64,000 nt of DNA from an uncultured Agrobacterium sp. (GTDB taxonomy: Bacteria; Pseudomonadota; Alphaproteobacteria; Rhizobiales; Rhizobiaceae), in the NCBI GenBank assembly GCA_913777615.1, contig CAJYTK010000007.1, positions 296,827 through 360,826 of the forward strand, in the 5' to 3' direction. The notes under the pieces are model-generated. The model was not told where the DNA came from, searched no databases, and saw only the letters and a program-made list of their open reading frames with translations. The position numbers and the translations under genes were made by a program. The first letter of the stretch is position 1. The number at the start of each line of letters is the position of its first letter. Below are positions 19,286 to 28,662 of the stretch, one piece after another.

Positions 19286-20005
19286 ATGGATCAGACACTC
19301 GAAAAGCACGCGATGGCTCCTCTACCGGTCATGGACCGGGTGCGGCAGGTCGAGGGCGCGCTTGTCGAGTTTGTCGAGCGGGCTGACCTGAAGCCGGGGA
19401 GCCGTCTTCCTGCCGAGCGTGAGTTGATGTCGGCACTTGGCGTCGGGCGCTCCACCATTCGTGAAGTGATCCGCAAATTCCAAGCTCTTGGGATTATCGA
19501 CTCCCGCAAGGGAAGCGGCAATTATCTTTTAAAGCCGATCTCCACCGCGACTGTGCATATGCCCATCTCCATCGAGGCAGAGAGCCTGCGCGATGCGCTT
19601 TTGATGACGCTGGAAGTGCGGCGCGGCATCGAGGTCGAGGCGTCGATGGCGGCGGCTCGTCGTCGCACGGACGACGACATCGAAACCATGCGTCTGCGCT
19701 TGGAGGAGATGGAGCGTGTTCATCTCGCCGAGGGAACGTCCGGCAAGGCGGATCTTGCCTTTCACCTCTCCATCTATGACGCCACTCATAATTCGCTGTT
19801 CAAGCAGTTGCTCGAACAGATGCGCGAAGGTTTCGAGCGCTTCTGGTCCAAGCCGTTTGATAGGCCTGACTTTGCATCCCGCTCCTTTCCCTTTCACCGT
19901 ACCCTCTTCAACGCCATCGTTGCCGCAGACCCCGTGGCAGCGCGGCAGGAAACACTGAAAATTCTCGCCATTGTCGAGGAAGATATCAAGGACATGTCCA
20001 AATGA
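19286..20005 (+). CDS. GntR-family (FadR subfamily) regulator
   Basis: A 239-residue regulator. The winged helix at about 18-90 has the GntR signature SRLPAERELMSALGVGRSTIREVIRKFQALGII. The C-terminal all-helical FCD domain includes KADLAFHLSIYDATHN and FPFHRTLFNAIVAADPVAAR, with His residues that usually bind a metal and a carboxylate effector. It is the first gene of the operon and overlaps the PLP enzyme start (ATGA). It probably represses the downstream uptake genes until the imported substrate or its product binds. The ATG at 19286 is preferred over a TTG at 19274 that overlaps the G-rich ribosome site. Confidence 0.9.
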   Translation: MDQTLEKHAMAPLPVMDRVRQVEGALVEFVERADLKPGSRLPAERELMSALGVGRSTIREVIRKFQALGIIDSRKGSGNYLLKPISTATVHMPISIEAESLRDALLMTLEVRRGIEVEASMAAARRRTDDDIETMRLRLEEMERVHLAEGTSGKADLAFHLSIYDATHNSLFKQLLEQMREGFERFWSKPFDRPDFASRSFPFHRTLFNAIVAADPVAARQETLKILAIVEEDIKDMSK

Positions 20006-21177
20006 GCCAAGGCTCTGATTTTTTCGATGCTGCATCGCTGATCGTTGCCCATGATGATACTCACGCTTTCGAAGCTGTGGTGCCACCTCTGGTCCAGACA
20101 TCTCTTTTCACGTTCTCAACTTACGATGAGATGGTCGCAACCTATCGCGGCGAAAAGAGCCGTCCTGTTTACACCCGCGGGCTGAACCCGACTGTTCGCA
20201 TGTTTGAAGAGATGCTCGCAAAGCTCGAAGGTGCTGAAGATGCGCTTGGCTTTGCCAGTGGCATGTCAGCGATTTCCTCCACCGTTCTGTCTTTCGTTTC
20301 TCCTGGCGATCGCATCGTTGCGGTACGCCACGTCTATCCTGATGCGTTTCGCCTTTTTGGCACCTTGATGAAGCGAATGCAGGTCGAGGTGATCTATGTC
20401 GATGGTCGCGATGAGGCCGCTGTCGAGAAGGCTATGCCGGGCGCCAAGCTCTTTTACATGGAAAGTCCGACAAGCTGGGTAATGGAGGCCCACGATGTCG
20501 GTGCATTGGCTGCGATTGCTAAACGCCATGGTGCGATTTCCGTGATTGACAACTCCTGGGCAAGTCCGATTTTCCAGACGCCCTTGGCGCTTGGTGTCGA
20601 CATGGTGGTGCATTCCGCTTCGAAATATCTTGGCGGTCACAGCGATGTGGTTTCCGGTGTCGTTGCCGGTTCAAAGGCCATGATCGACTGCATCCGGGCT
20701 GAGGCCTATCCCTATCTCGGCGGCAAGATGTCTCCATTCGATGCGTGGCTGTTGATCCGAGGGTTTCGCACGCTGCCCATCCGGATGAAGGCGCATCAGG
20801 AATCGGCGCTTACGATCGCTTCTCGTCTGCAGGCGCTCGATGTTGTGGAGACCGTTTGCCATCCGGGACTCGCGAACCGGCTTCCGCCCGGGCTGAACGG
20901 CACGTCCGGACTCTTCTCCTTCATTTTCCGTGAAGGGGTGGATGTGCGGGCTTTCGCCGACAAACTTCAGCTTTTCAAATTGGGGGTCTCCTGGGGCGGG
21001 CATGAAAGCCTGATCGTCCCTGGCGAAGTGGTGCTTGAGCAGAAGGCGCAGCCGAATTCCGCGCATACTTTCGGCATCAGCGCGCGCTCCGTACGCCTGC
21101 ATGTGGGTCTGGAGGGCACCGAGGCTCTCTGGAACGATCTTGAACCAGCAATCAGAGCGGCGTCTGCCGCAGCCTGA
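20002..21177 (+). CDS. Cys/Met-metabolism-type PLP enzyme (cystathionine beta-lyase-like)
   Basis: A fold-type I PLP enzyme of 391 residues in the trans-sulfuration family. The PLP lysine is Lys208 in VVHSASKYLGGHSD. Other family marks are PVYTRGLNPTVRMFEEMLAKLEG, ASGMSAISST and VIDNSWASPIFQTPLALG. Members eliminate or replace a beta or gamma substituent of amino acids such as cystathionine, methionine or homoserine esters. The gene is inside a sugar-type ABC operon behind a GntR regulator (ATGA overlap), so it may cleave an imported sulfur-containing or beta/gamma-substituted amino acid conjugate. The exact reaction cannot be told from the sequence. Confidence 0.88.
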   Translation: MSQGSDFFDAASLIVAHDDTHAFEAVVPPLVQTSLFTFSTYDEMVATYRGEKSRPVYTRGLNPTVRMFEEMLAKLEGAEDALGFASGMSAISSTVLSFVSPGDRIVAVRHVYPDAFRLFGTLMKRMQVEVIYVDGRDEAAVEKAMPGAKLFYMESPTSWVMEAHDVGALAAIAKRHGAISVIDNSWASPIFQTPLALGVDMVVHSASKYLGGHSDVVSGVVAGSKAMIDCIRAEAYPYLGGKMSPFDAWLLIRGFRTLPIRMKAHQESALTIASRLQALDVVETVCHPGLANRLPPGLNGTSGLFSFIFREGVDVRAFADKLQLFKLGVSWGGHESLIVPGEVVLEQKAQPNSAHTFGISARSVRLHVGLEGTEALWNDLEPAIRAASAAA

Positions 21178-21210
21178 CGCATCTTGACGACAACAAAAAG
21201 GGAGAACGAC

Positions 21211-22470
21211 ATGAAAAAACTGGTAGCAGCAGCATTCTTTACCGCGATGATGGCAGGAACGGCGCTTGCCGACACGACCCTGAAACTTGTGGAGGTCATC
21301 ACCAGCCCCGAGCGCACCGAGACGCTGAAGAGCCTCGTCAGCAAATTCGAGGCTGCCAATCCTGGCACTAAGGTCGACATCATTTCGCTTCCCTGGAACG
21401 AAGCGTTCCAGAAGTTCGCTACGATGGTATCGGCAGGCGATGTTCCCGACGTTATGGAAATGCCTGACACCTGGCTGTCCCTCTATGCCAACAATGGCAT
21501 GCTCGAAAGCCTTGAGCCCTATCTGGCCAAGTGGGAATATACACCCGGTCTGACACCGCGAGCCCTGGAGCTTGGCCGCGATGTCAAAGATACCGCCTAC
21601 ATGCTGCCCTACGGCTTCTACTTGCGCGCCATGTTCTACAACAAGAAGCTGCTCGAACAGGCCGGCGTGAAGGAGCCACCAAAGACCTTGGAAGAGTTCG
21701 CGGACGCGTCCAAGAAAATTTCGGCCATTCCCGGCAAGTATGGCTATTGCTTGCGCGGTGGGCCGGGCGGTCTAAACGGCTGGGTTATGTTCGGTGCCTC
21801 CATGGCGGGCTCCAACGAGTTCTTCACCGAGGATGGAAAATCCACATTTGACAGCCCCGGCTGGGTCAAGGGTCTGACCTATCTCGTCGATCTCTACAAG
21901 AACGGTTATGCACCGAAGGATAGCGTCAACTGGGGCTTCAACGAAATCGTCGCTGGCTTCTACTCCGGCACCTGCGCTTTTCTCGATCAGGATCCGGACG
22001 CTCTGATCGCCATCGCACAGCGCATGAAAAGCGAAGATTTCGGTGTCATGACCATGCCGAAGGGACCGGATGGCAAGACCTTCCCGACGATCGGTTTCGC
22101 CGGCTGGTCGATGATGGCCTCTTCGAAGGACAAGGATCTTTCCTGGAAGCTTATCGAGACGCTGGAAGGACCTGAAGGCAATATCGAGTGGAACAAGAAA
22201 ACCGGCGCTCTTCCGGTTCATACCTCCGCCGAGAAAGATCCTTTCTACGCCAGCGAGCAGTTCAAGGGCTGGTTCGAGGAACTGGCCGACAAGAACGCGG
22301 TGCCGACAACCATGCCGACCTATCTCGAAGAGTTTGCTTTCTTCAAGGATTCGCTCGTGATCAAGACCTCTCAGGAAGCTCTTCTGGGTGATATTACCCC
22401 TGAAGACCTCGCCAAGCAGTGGGCCGACTACATGACGAAGGCTCAGCAGAAGTTCATGCAATCCAAGTAA
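21211..22470 (+). CDS. ABC transporter substrate-binding protein, family 1 (CUT1)
   Basis: A periplasmic binding protein of 419 residues with a Sec signal (MKKLVAAAFFTAMMAGTALA, cleavage after ALA). The mature part has the SBP_bac_1 pattern LVSKFEAANPGTKVDIISLPWNEAFQKFATMVSAGDVPDVMEMP and NNGMLESLEPYL. CUT1 systems usually import di- or oligosaccharides, glycerol phosphate or polyols. The upstream PLP enzyme suggests an amino-compound-containing ligand instead. AAGGGAG precedes the ATG at 21211; the longer frame from 21184 includes this ribosome site and is not used. A strong hairpin follows the stop. Confidence 0.93.
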   Translation: MKKLVAAAFFTAMMAGTALADTTLKLVEVITSPERTETLKSLVSKFEAANPGTKVDIISLPWNEAFQKFATMVSAGDVPDVMEMPDTWLSLYANNGMLESLEPYLAKWEYTPGLTPRALELGRDVKDTAYMLPYGFYLRAMFYNKKLLEQAGVKEPPKTLEEFADASKKISAIPGKYGYCLRGGPGGLNGWVMFGASMAGSNEFFTEDGKSTFDSPGWVKGLTYLVDLYKNGYAPKDSVNWGFNEIVAGFYSGTCAFLDQDPDALIAIAQRMKSEDFGVMTMPKGPDGKTFPTIGFAGWSMMASSKDKDLSWKLIETLEGPEGNIEWNKKTGALPVHTSAEKDPFYASEQFKGWFEELADKNAVPTTMPTYLEEFAFFKDSLVIKTSQEALLGDITPEDLAKQWADYMTKAQQKFMQSK

Positions 22471-22478
22471 CAGGGCTG

Positions 22479-22505
22479 GCGGTGCGCCGCTAAATGGCGC
22501 GCCGC
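22479..22505 (+). promoter_or_regulatory. Hairpin after the CUT1 binding-protein gene
   Basis: GCGGTGCGCC (22479-22488), loop GCTAAAT and GGCGCGCCGC (22496-22505) make a 10-bp stem with one G.T pair. It starts 8 nt after the stop and is followed by TTCCC rather than a U-tract. It probably acts as an attenuator or 3'-end stabiliser giving excess binding protein over permease. Confidence 0.55.
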
Positions 22506-22680
22506 TTCCCAAGTCAGCTATATATAGTCTCGTGCTAAACTAGATTAACTATAGTGTAATAACCTATTGTTTTATTTGAAACATTTGTCGCAAAATAAGA
22601 GTGGGCATTTGCGACGTGTTTCAAAGCTGAGATCAGCGCGTGGCCATCGGCCTAGAAATCATTACGCTGAGGAGCAATTG

Positions 22681-23613
22681 ATGTCGTCATTTTCAAGCGC
22701 CGCACCTGCGATGTCGCGCAAACCCATGTCGCGAAGACTCGCTGCTGCAGCCGAACCCTGGCTTTATAGCGCGCCAGTCCTTGTTCTTATCGTCACGGTG
22801 ATGATGGTGCCATTGGTGCTCGGGCTTTCTTACGCATTCCGCGATGTTCAATTGCTCAAGCCGTTCTCCGGGGGCTTCGTTGGGCTTGAGCACTTCAAGA
22901 CCCTGTCCCAGGATGCCGCTTTCTACCGCGCGCTGCAGAACACGCTTTGGTGGACAGGCGCTTCGGTATTCCTGCAATTCTTTTTTGGCCTCATTCTGGC
23001 CCTTCTGCTCGACAAACCTTTTGCCGGGCGTGGCATTGCTCAGGCACTGGTCTTCCTTCCCTGGGCCGTTCCTACCTTTCTCGCTGGGCTGAATTGGGCA
23101 TGGTTGTTCAACCCGGTGATTGGGCCGCTGCCGTACTGGATGACATCGCTCGGCATGCTCTCTGCGCCGAACAATATTCTGGCGGATCCGCACCTGGCCA
23201 TGTGGGGTCCGATCATCGCCAATGTCTGGTGGGGAATTCCGTTTTTCGCCATCACTTTGCTTGCTGCCTTGCAGGCCATTCCGCGGGATCTTTACGAAGC
23301 TGCCTCCATCGATGGCGCGAGCCCGCTTCAGCGCTTCACGTCGATCACCTTGCCCTTTCTCGCGCCGACGATCGCGATTACCGTTCTGCTTCGTACCGTC
23401 TGGATCGCCAATTTTGCCGACCTTATCATCGTCATGACCAATGGTGGGCCAGCCGACCGCACGCAGATCGTTGCGAGCTACATATTCACCCAGGCCTTCA
23501 AGCGGCTGGATTTTGGCTATGCCTCGGCAATCGCGCTGGTTCTTCTGGTCCTTCTCCTCGCTTACTCCATGCTGATCGTCATCATGCGCCAGCGCCTTAT
23601 CGAGAAGGATTGA
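22681..23613 (+). CDS. ABC transporter permease, MalF/UgpA type
   Basis: A 310-residue inner-membrane permease of the CUT1 transporter. Membrane helices start at PWLYSAPVLVLIVTVMMVPLVLGLSYAF. The EAA loop is IPRDLYEAASIDGASPLQRFTSITLPFLAP, the ATPase contact. GAGGAG precedes the ATG at 22681 by 7 nt; a longer frame from 22567 lacks a ribosome site and reads through the intergenic region. The 211-bp gap from the binding-protein gene contains the hairpin and an AT-rich stretch that might hold a secondary promoter. Confidence 0.93.
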   Translation: MSSFSSAAPAMSRKPMSRRLAAAAEPWLYSAPVLVLIVTVMMVPLVLGLSYAFRDVQLLKPFSGGFVGLEHFKTLSQDAAFYRALQNTLWWTGASVFLQFFFGLILALLLDKPFAGRGIAQALVFLPWAVPTFLAGLNWAWLFNPVIGPLPYWMTSLGMLSAPNNILADPHLAMWGPIIANVWWGIPFFAITLLAALQAIPRDLYEAASIDGASPLQRFTSITLPFLAPTIAITVLLRTVWIANFADLIIVMTNGGPADRTQIVASYIFTQAFKRLDFGYASAIALVLLVLLLAYSMLIVIMRQRLIEKD

Positions 23614-23616
23614 TCC

Positions 23617-24447
23617 GTGACCGGCCGAATTTTTCTTACCGTCGCGCACCGTCTGGCGATCCTCGTCTACATAGCCTTTGCGCTCTTTCCTCTCTTCTGG
23701 CTGCTTAAAGTCTCGGTCACTCCGAACGACTTGCTCTATAGCGAAGGCGTGCGCCTTTGGCCGTCGCGCGCGACCTTCGACCACTATCGCTTCGTGATCG
23801 AGAACAGTGCATTTCCGACATTCTTCAAGAACAGCGTCATCGTGGCCGGATCGACCGCCTTTGCCGTGACGGTGCTTTCATCGCTCTCCGGCTATGCGCT
23901 GTCTCGCTTTCAGTTTCGCGGGAAATACTGGATCATCGCCCTGATGCTGATCACCCAGATGTTTCCGTTGGTCATGCTGGTGGCACCGATTTTCAAAATG
24001 CTATCGCCCTTGGGGCTGACCAACAGTCTGACGGGCCTCGTCATCGTCTACACGGCGTTCAACGTACCTTTCGCGACGTTCCTCATGCAGTCGTTCTTCG
24101 ATGGCATTCCGAAGGACCTCGAGGAGGCAGCCATGATTGATGGCGCCAGCCGCTTCACCGCGTTCCGCCAGATCATTCTGCCCCTGACCCTGCCTGGGAT
24201 CGCAGCAACGCTCGGCTTCGTCTTCACAGCGGCCTGGAGTGAGTTGCTCTTTGCGCTAATGCTGATTTCTGGAAATCAGAGCGCGACCTTCCCCGTGGGG
24301 CTGCTGACATTCGTCTCGAAATTCTCCGTCGATTTCGGGCAGATGATGGCCGCTGGCGTTTTGGCGCTCATTCCGGCCTGTCTCTTCTTCCTGCTGATTC
24401 AAAGATATCTCGTGCAGGGCCTGACGGCCGGTGCAGTGAAAGGATAA
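23617..24447 (+). CDS. ABC transporter permease, MalG/UgpE type
   Basis: A 276-residue inner-membrane permease, partner of the previous gene. It has six predicted helices and the EAA loop IPKDLEEAAMIDGASRFTAFRQIILPLTLPG. It starts with GTG at 23617, 3 nt after the upstream stop, with AGAAGGA as ribosome site. The ATPase gene follows after 5 bp, so the three are co-transcribed. Confidence 0.93.
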   Translation: MTGRIFLTVAHRLAILVYIAFALFPLFWLLKVSVTPNDLLYSEGVRLWPSRATFDHYRFVIENSAFPTFFKNSVIVAGSTAFAVTVLSSLSGYALSRFQFRGKYWIIALMLITQMFPLVMLVAPIFKMLSPLGLTNSLTGLVIVYTAFNVPFATFLMQSFFDGIPKDLEEAAMIDGASRFTAFRQIILPLTLPGIAATLGFVFTAAWSELLFALMLISGNQSATFPVGLLTFVSKFSVDFGQMMAAGVLALIPACLFFLLIQRYLVQGLTAGAVKG

Positions 24448-24452
24448 ATTCC

Positions 24453-25535
24453 ATGGCTTCCATAGAGCTTAACCGCGTCGCCAAGTCCTACGGCGACCAT
24501 CCTGTCCTGCACGGCGTCAATCTGAAAATTGAAGATGGCGAGTTCGTCGTGCTCGTCGGTCCCTCAGGCTGCGGGAAATCGACGTTGCTGCGCATGATTG
24601 CGGGTCTGGAGGAGATCACCTCGGGAACGCTTTCCATTGATGGCCAACTGGTCAACGATCTCAAGCCCAAGGATCGCGACATCGCCATGGTGTTTCAATC
24701 CTACGCGCTCTATCCTCATATGAGTGTTGCCGACAATATGAGCTATAGCCTGCGACTGAGGAAAAGGCCCAAGGATGCCATTGCTGCGGCGGTTTCTGCG
24801 GCATCCGGCAAGCTCGGTCTCGACCCTTATCTTGCACGACGCCCTAAAGCGCTTTCGGGTGGCCAGCGTCAGCGCGTGGCGATGGGCCGTGCCATCGTTC
24901 GCCAGCCAAAAGCCTTCCTCTTTGACGAACCCCTGTCGAACCTTGACGCACGGCTTCGCGAGCAGATGAGAGCCGAGATCAAGCGGATGCACGCGGATCT
25001 TGGAGCGACCTCTGTCTACGTGACCCATGATCAGATCGAGGCGATGACGCTCGCTTCGCGCATCGTAGCCATGAATGCCGGATATGTGCAGCAGATTGGG
25101 GCGCCGCTCGACCTCTATGATCGTCCAGCCAATCTCTTCGTTGCAGAATTCATCGGTTCACCGGGTATGAACTTTCTTCAGGGCCATTGTGTCCAGAAGC
25201 CAGATGGAAGCGCAATGGCGCTGCCGGATGGTAGCGAGCTGCCACTCGGTCGGACAATCCCGCTAAAGAATGGTGAGGTGATGACCCTTGGTATACGTCC
25301 CGAGCATGTGCTCGTCGCCCCGCAGACGGGTGGCGTGGTTGCCAAGGTTGACCTCGTTGAGCCGACGGGTCTCGGGATCATTCTGCACCTGACGGTTCAC
25401 GGGCTTCCCTTCAAGCTCTTCTCTTCGGACCGCGCCCTTTTGCAGCCTGGTGCATCGATCAGCGTTGGCTTGCCGGAAGCGAAGCTCCACGTGTTTGACA
25501 GCAAGGGCGACCGGGTGGACGCCGATCAAGGCTGA
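24453..25535 (+). CDS. ABC transporter ATP-binding protein, MalK/UgpC type
   Basis: The 360-residue ATPase of the CUT1 transporter. Walker A is GPSGCGKS at about 36-43, the Q-loop is MVFQSYALYPHM, the signature is LSGGQRQRVAMGRA, and Walker B is AFLFDEPLSNLDA followed by the His switch VTHDQIEAMTLA. The C-terminal third is the OB-fold (TOBE) regulatory domain of MalK/UgpC proteins (TLGIRPEHVLV). It completes the operon regulator-PLP enzyme-binding protein-two permeases-ATPase. A strong bidirectional terminator follows. Confidence 0.93.
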   Translation: MASIELNRVAKSYGDHPVLHGVNLKIEDGEFVVLVGPSGCGKSTLLRMIAGLEEITSGTLSIDGQLVNDLKPKDRDIAMVFQSYALYPHMSVADNMSYSLRLRKRPKDAIAAAVSAASGKLGLDPYLARRPKALSGGQRQRVAMGRAIVRQPKAFLFDEPLSNLDARLREQMRAEIKRMHADLGATSVYVTHDQIEAMTLASRIVAMNAGYVQQIGAPLDLYDRPANLFVAEFIGSPGMNFLQGHCVQKPDGSAMALPDGSELPLGRTIPLKNGEVMTLGIRPEHVLVAPQTGGVVAKVDLVEPTGLGIILHLTVHGLPFKLFSSDRALLQPGASISVGLPEAKLHVFDSKGDRVDADQG

Positions 25536-25562
25536 TGCGATTTTCTGCCGGTTGCTCGCGGA

Positions 25563-25593
25563 TTTCCCCGCGCCATGAAGACGCGCGGGGAAA
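25563..25593. terminator. Bidirectional terminator between convergent genes
   Basis: TTTCCCCGCGC (25563-25573) and GCGCGGGGAAA (25583-25593) are perfect complements with a 9-nt loop. The GC core flanked by A/T runs on both sides fits termination of the ABC operon and of the minus-strand DUF3829 gene. Confidence 0.75.
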
Positions 25594-25617
25594 GTCATTG
25601 TGGACCTGGGAAGCGTT

Positions 25618-26529
25618 TCAGTCTTTCGAGAATATGGTTGCACTCTGAGACGTCGAAACCATCATATTATAGTCGTTGTAAATCCATTCGAGATCGTCTG
25701 CAGCTTTACGCGCATCGCCCTTGTACTTTTCCAGTTTCTCCTGAAAATCCCTGAGTTTACTAAGAAGAGTTCCAGGGCTGGATTCGAAGACGTGGAATGA
25801 GCCTGGATGCTCGGTTGCGTAGTCGTCGAACGTTTTGACGGCCTCCGCGTAGTCCTTGAGCGAGCTATCATAGGCCGCGAGGTCGACCTTCGTTTTGTCG
25901 CCGCTCGGCAATGTCTCCATGACGGCTTGAGCCTTGATCATGATATTGCGGACATGCCAGCGGGACGTCTTGCCTTCGGCCTTTTCAAGCGCGGCCAATT
26001 CCTGCAGATCGATCGTTCGCTTCTCCTTCGCCAGGAGCGTGTCGGCTTCCGACCGTGCCTTGGAAAATTCGTCGGCATGTTTGATGATTTCGGCGTGAAA
26101 CTCTTTGCCACCCTGCATCTTGTCGCTCTTGTAGTCCGAGCGATCATAATATTTGCTGGCCTTTTCGAGGACGGGCGCTAGCTGTTTGTAGACAGTGATG
26201 AACCGTGTCATCGCAGTATCCAGCTCGGGCATTTTCGGATCGGCACCCGTGACTTTTTCGGCTTCTGCGATTTCGGAGCGTACGTCATACGGCGCATAGA
26301 GGCCGTAGATGATGCGTTCTTTTCCAGTTGGTCCTTTCTTCATGTTGACCCAACTTTCATATCGAGCGAGCGAGTCCGATGCGCGGATCGCACGGTTCAT
26401 GAAGGCAACATAGGCATTCATCTTCACAACGGTCGCGTTATGATCTTCTTCTGTTGTTTGCGCCGAGGCTCTCGGAACGAACGCCATGACGAATGCTAGT
26501 CCGATCAGCAGTTTCAAAAGCCGTTTCAA
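25618..26529 (-). CDS. DUF3829 (YiiG-like) exported protein
   Basis: A 303-residue exported protein of unknown function. The signal peptide is KRLLKLLIGLAFVMAFVPRASA; there is no lipobox Cys, so it should be soluble in the periplasm. The mature part is mostly helical, with features of the YiiG/DUF3829 family such as KMNAYVAFMNRA, LDTAMTRFITVYKQLAPVLEKASKYYDRSDY and GGKEFHAEIIKHADEF. The TTG at 26529 is supported by GAGGAG 6 nt upstream. It sits next to the siderophore uptake genes on the same strand (78 bp after the permease stop), but a functional link is not evident. Confidence 0.8.
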   Translation of the reverse strand: MKRLLKLLIGLAFVMAFVPRASAQTTEEDHNATVVKMNAYVAFMNRAIRASDSLARYESWVNMKKGPTGKERIIYGLYAPYDVRSEIAEAEKVTGADPKMPELDTAMTRFITVYKQLAPVLEKASKYYDRSDYKSDKMQGGKEFHAEIIKHADEFSKARSEADTLLAKEKRTIDLQELAALEKAEGKTSRWHVRNIMIKAQAVMETLPSGDKTKVDLAAYDSSLKDYAEAVKTFDDYATEHPGSFHVFESSPGTLLSKLRDFQEKLEKYKGDARKAADDLEWIYNDYNMMVSTSQSATIFSKD

Positions 26530-26607
26530 ACTTGTCTCCTCTTCCGACTACGATGTTTTGTTTTGATGTTAGTAAAGTGCTGCGGCGAAGCCGAAAGCTC
26601 CCTTTTC

Positions 26608-28662
26608 TCAGGGGCGTTTTCTTGCAGCTGTTTTCGGCTCAATGTCATTCGACCTCCGTAACCTCCGAACGGTCGGTCGTCGGACATGGTCGTTATGCGT
26701 TTTGCGCAACAACACTGTGAAGGCCGGCGCCCCTATGATCGCAGTGACGATCCCGGCTGGGAGTTCGAGTGGGGCGATGATGCTGCGACCGACGGTATCT
26801 GCCAGCGCAAGGGCAACAGCACCGATCGCCATTGCAACGGGCAGGCTCTTTGTATGGCGCGGTCCGGTGAGAAGGCGGGCGGCATGGGGAGCGAGCAAGC
26901 CGATAAAACTGATAGCGCCAATGGACGATACGGCGACTGCCACTGCACCAGCGGCGTAGACCATGGCGTAGCGGCCAGCGTTGCCTGTCATTAGGCCAAG
27001 CGATCTGGCTTTTTCATCGCCAAGCAAAAAAGTGTCGAGGTGGCGTGTGTATAGTGTGCCGATCACCAGGAGGCCGACGACCCAGGGCATCAACATGAAT
27101 ACGTCGTCGTAGCCGCGCGCATGCGTGGAGCCCACCAGCCAGGAAAGCGCCTGCGCAGTTTGCAAGCGCGCTTCAACGACGACGATCGTTGACGCCGCAG
27201 CGATACTTGCAGCGATAGCCACCCCCGCCAGAACGAATTTTTCAGGCCCCTGCTTGGGGGCAAGGACGTTCAAGCTCAGGACAACGGCCAAGGCGCCCGC
27301 CAAGGTCACGAGTTGAAAAGGCAAGGTTGCTGGCAATAGTCCTGAAAGGAGTGCCAGAAGGCTGCAAAAGGCCGCTCCCTGTGTGATTCCTAACGTTTCC
27401 GGTCCGCAAAGCGGATTGCGTGTGACGGCCTGAATGACGCTGCCTGCGGCAGCCAGCAATGCCCCGCATCCAAGCGCGACGAGGAGGCGGGGGAGACGAA
27501 GGTCGAGATTGATGACGATCTCGCTCATCGAGAGGGAAAGGCTGTTACCGGCGGCGAGGCCGGCAGTTGCACTGATAAAAGCTGCCACGGCCAGAGCGAC
27601 AAGAACGCGGAAGAGGGGCGGGCGTGTCGTTCCCGCTGGCAAACCAATGCGACGTTCCCCGCCGATCTTCGCGGCGCGCAGAAGAAACAGCATGATGGGC
27701 GCCCCGAGGCAGGCGACCGTCACACCTGTTGGAACGATGGTGCCACCGCTTGCCAACGTTTGGGTGATCACATCGGCAAGAACCAACATATTGGCACCCC
27801 AAAGCATCGATAGCGGTAAGTGGCGGTGGTGCCGTGCGAGACCGAGTGCGCGAAGCATATTCGGGACAGCAAGCCCGATAAAGCCGACAGGCCCAGCCAG
27901 GGTTACGGCGCAGCCGCACAGGAGAACGGCGCATGCAAGGCTAATAAGAGTGACAGCCCGTGTCATGCCCAGACTGGCGGAGGTCTGCTCGCCCAGTCCA
28001 AGGAGATCGAGTTGACGGGCCAACAGCACCAAGGTGACGGCGCACATGATAATGACCGGCGCTGTCGTTAACACCTTTCCCCACCCGGTCTGGTCCAGAA
28101 TGCCGGACGACCAAAGCAGCAAGCCCGAGGAACGTTCGTCGGCCAGAAGCACGATTGCAGACGACAAGGCCGAGAAGCAGAGGGAAATCGCGACACCTGC
28201 AAGGGCCAGTCGTCCGGCAGGCGCACGAAATCCACCGGCCAGAATGAGGCATGCGATTGCGCCCGTCAGACCGCCGGCGCTGGTTGCGATAAGGGGCGGC
28301 ATGGCCACAGGCAGCAATAAAGTGGCCATCACGAGGAAAAGCTGTGCGCCGTTTGTAACGGACAATATATCCGGCGCGGCCAGAGGATTTCGCAGCACGC
28401 TTTGCAGGACAGAGCCCGCGACTGCCAACGCAGCGCCGGTCAGAACGGCAGCGATCAGACGAGGCGCACGGACAGTCTCCAGAATTGCTTGCGCCAGCGT
28501 CGTTGGCTGTGATGGAAACACCAGGATGTCGCGCCAGCTGACCAGACTGCTTCCCGCCCGAAGTTCAAGGGCCGCCAACACCAGAAAAAATGCCAAGGCT
28601 ACCGGCCACGCGATCGCCGATGCCATTGCGGACGGCGAGATGAAACGCAAACTCGCCGTCAC
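26608..28662 (-). CDS. fhuB: Ferric-siderophore ABC permease, fused FhuB type
   Basis: A 684-residue inner-membrane protein formed of two tandem FecCD/BtuC-type permease halves (each about 330 residues), as in FhuB of ferric hydroxamate uptake. Repeated family motifs occur in both halves: VLTGAALAVAGSVLQSVLRNPLAAPDILSV and LGCGALLAAAGSVIQAVTRNPLCGPETLGI. PVGFIGLAVPNMLR and GAISFIGLLAPHAARLL are the second matched pair. The GTG at 28662 overlaps the ATPase stop (GTGA); the longer frame to 28764 lies inside the ATPase gene. It imports ferric siderophore delivered by the binding protein at 32732. Confidence 0.92.
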   Translation of the reverse strand: MTASLRFISPSAMASAIAWPVALAFFLVLAALELRAGSSLVSWRDILVFPSQPTTLAQAILETVRAPRLIAAVLTGAALAVAGSVLQSVLRNPLAAPDILSVTNGAQLFLVMATLLLPVAMPPLIATSAGGLTGAIACLILAGGFRAPAGRLALAGVAISLCFSALSSAIVLLADERSSGLLLWSSGILDQTGWGKVLTTAPVIIMCAVTLVLLARQLDLLGLGEQTSASLGMTRAVTLISLACAVLLCGCAVTLAGPVGFIGLAVPNMLRALGLARHHRHLPLSMLWGANMLVLADVITQTLASGGTIVPTGVTVACLGAPIMLFLLRAAKIGGERRIGLPAGTTRPPLFRVLVALAVAAFISATAGLAAGNSLSLSMSEIVINLDLRLPRLLVALGCGALLAAAGSVIQAVTRNPLCGPETLGITQGAAFCSLLALLSGLLPATLPFQLVTLAGALAVVLSLNVLAPKQGPEKFVLAGVAIAASIAAASTIVVVEARLQTAQALSWLVGSTHARGYDDVFMLMPWVVGLLVIGTLYTRHLDTFLLGDEKARSLGLMTGNAGRYAMVYAAGAVAVAVSSIGAISFIGLLAPHAARLLTGPRHTKSLPVAMAIGAVALALADTVGRSIIAPLELPAGIVTAIIGAPAFTVLLRKTHNDHVRRPTVRRLRRSNDIEPKTAARKRP

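Noticed and set aside
22693-23784. 363-codon minus-strand frame over the MalF-type permease
   Set aside because: Same artefact: it mirrors a well-conserved membrane protein and has charged, repetitive composition.
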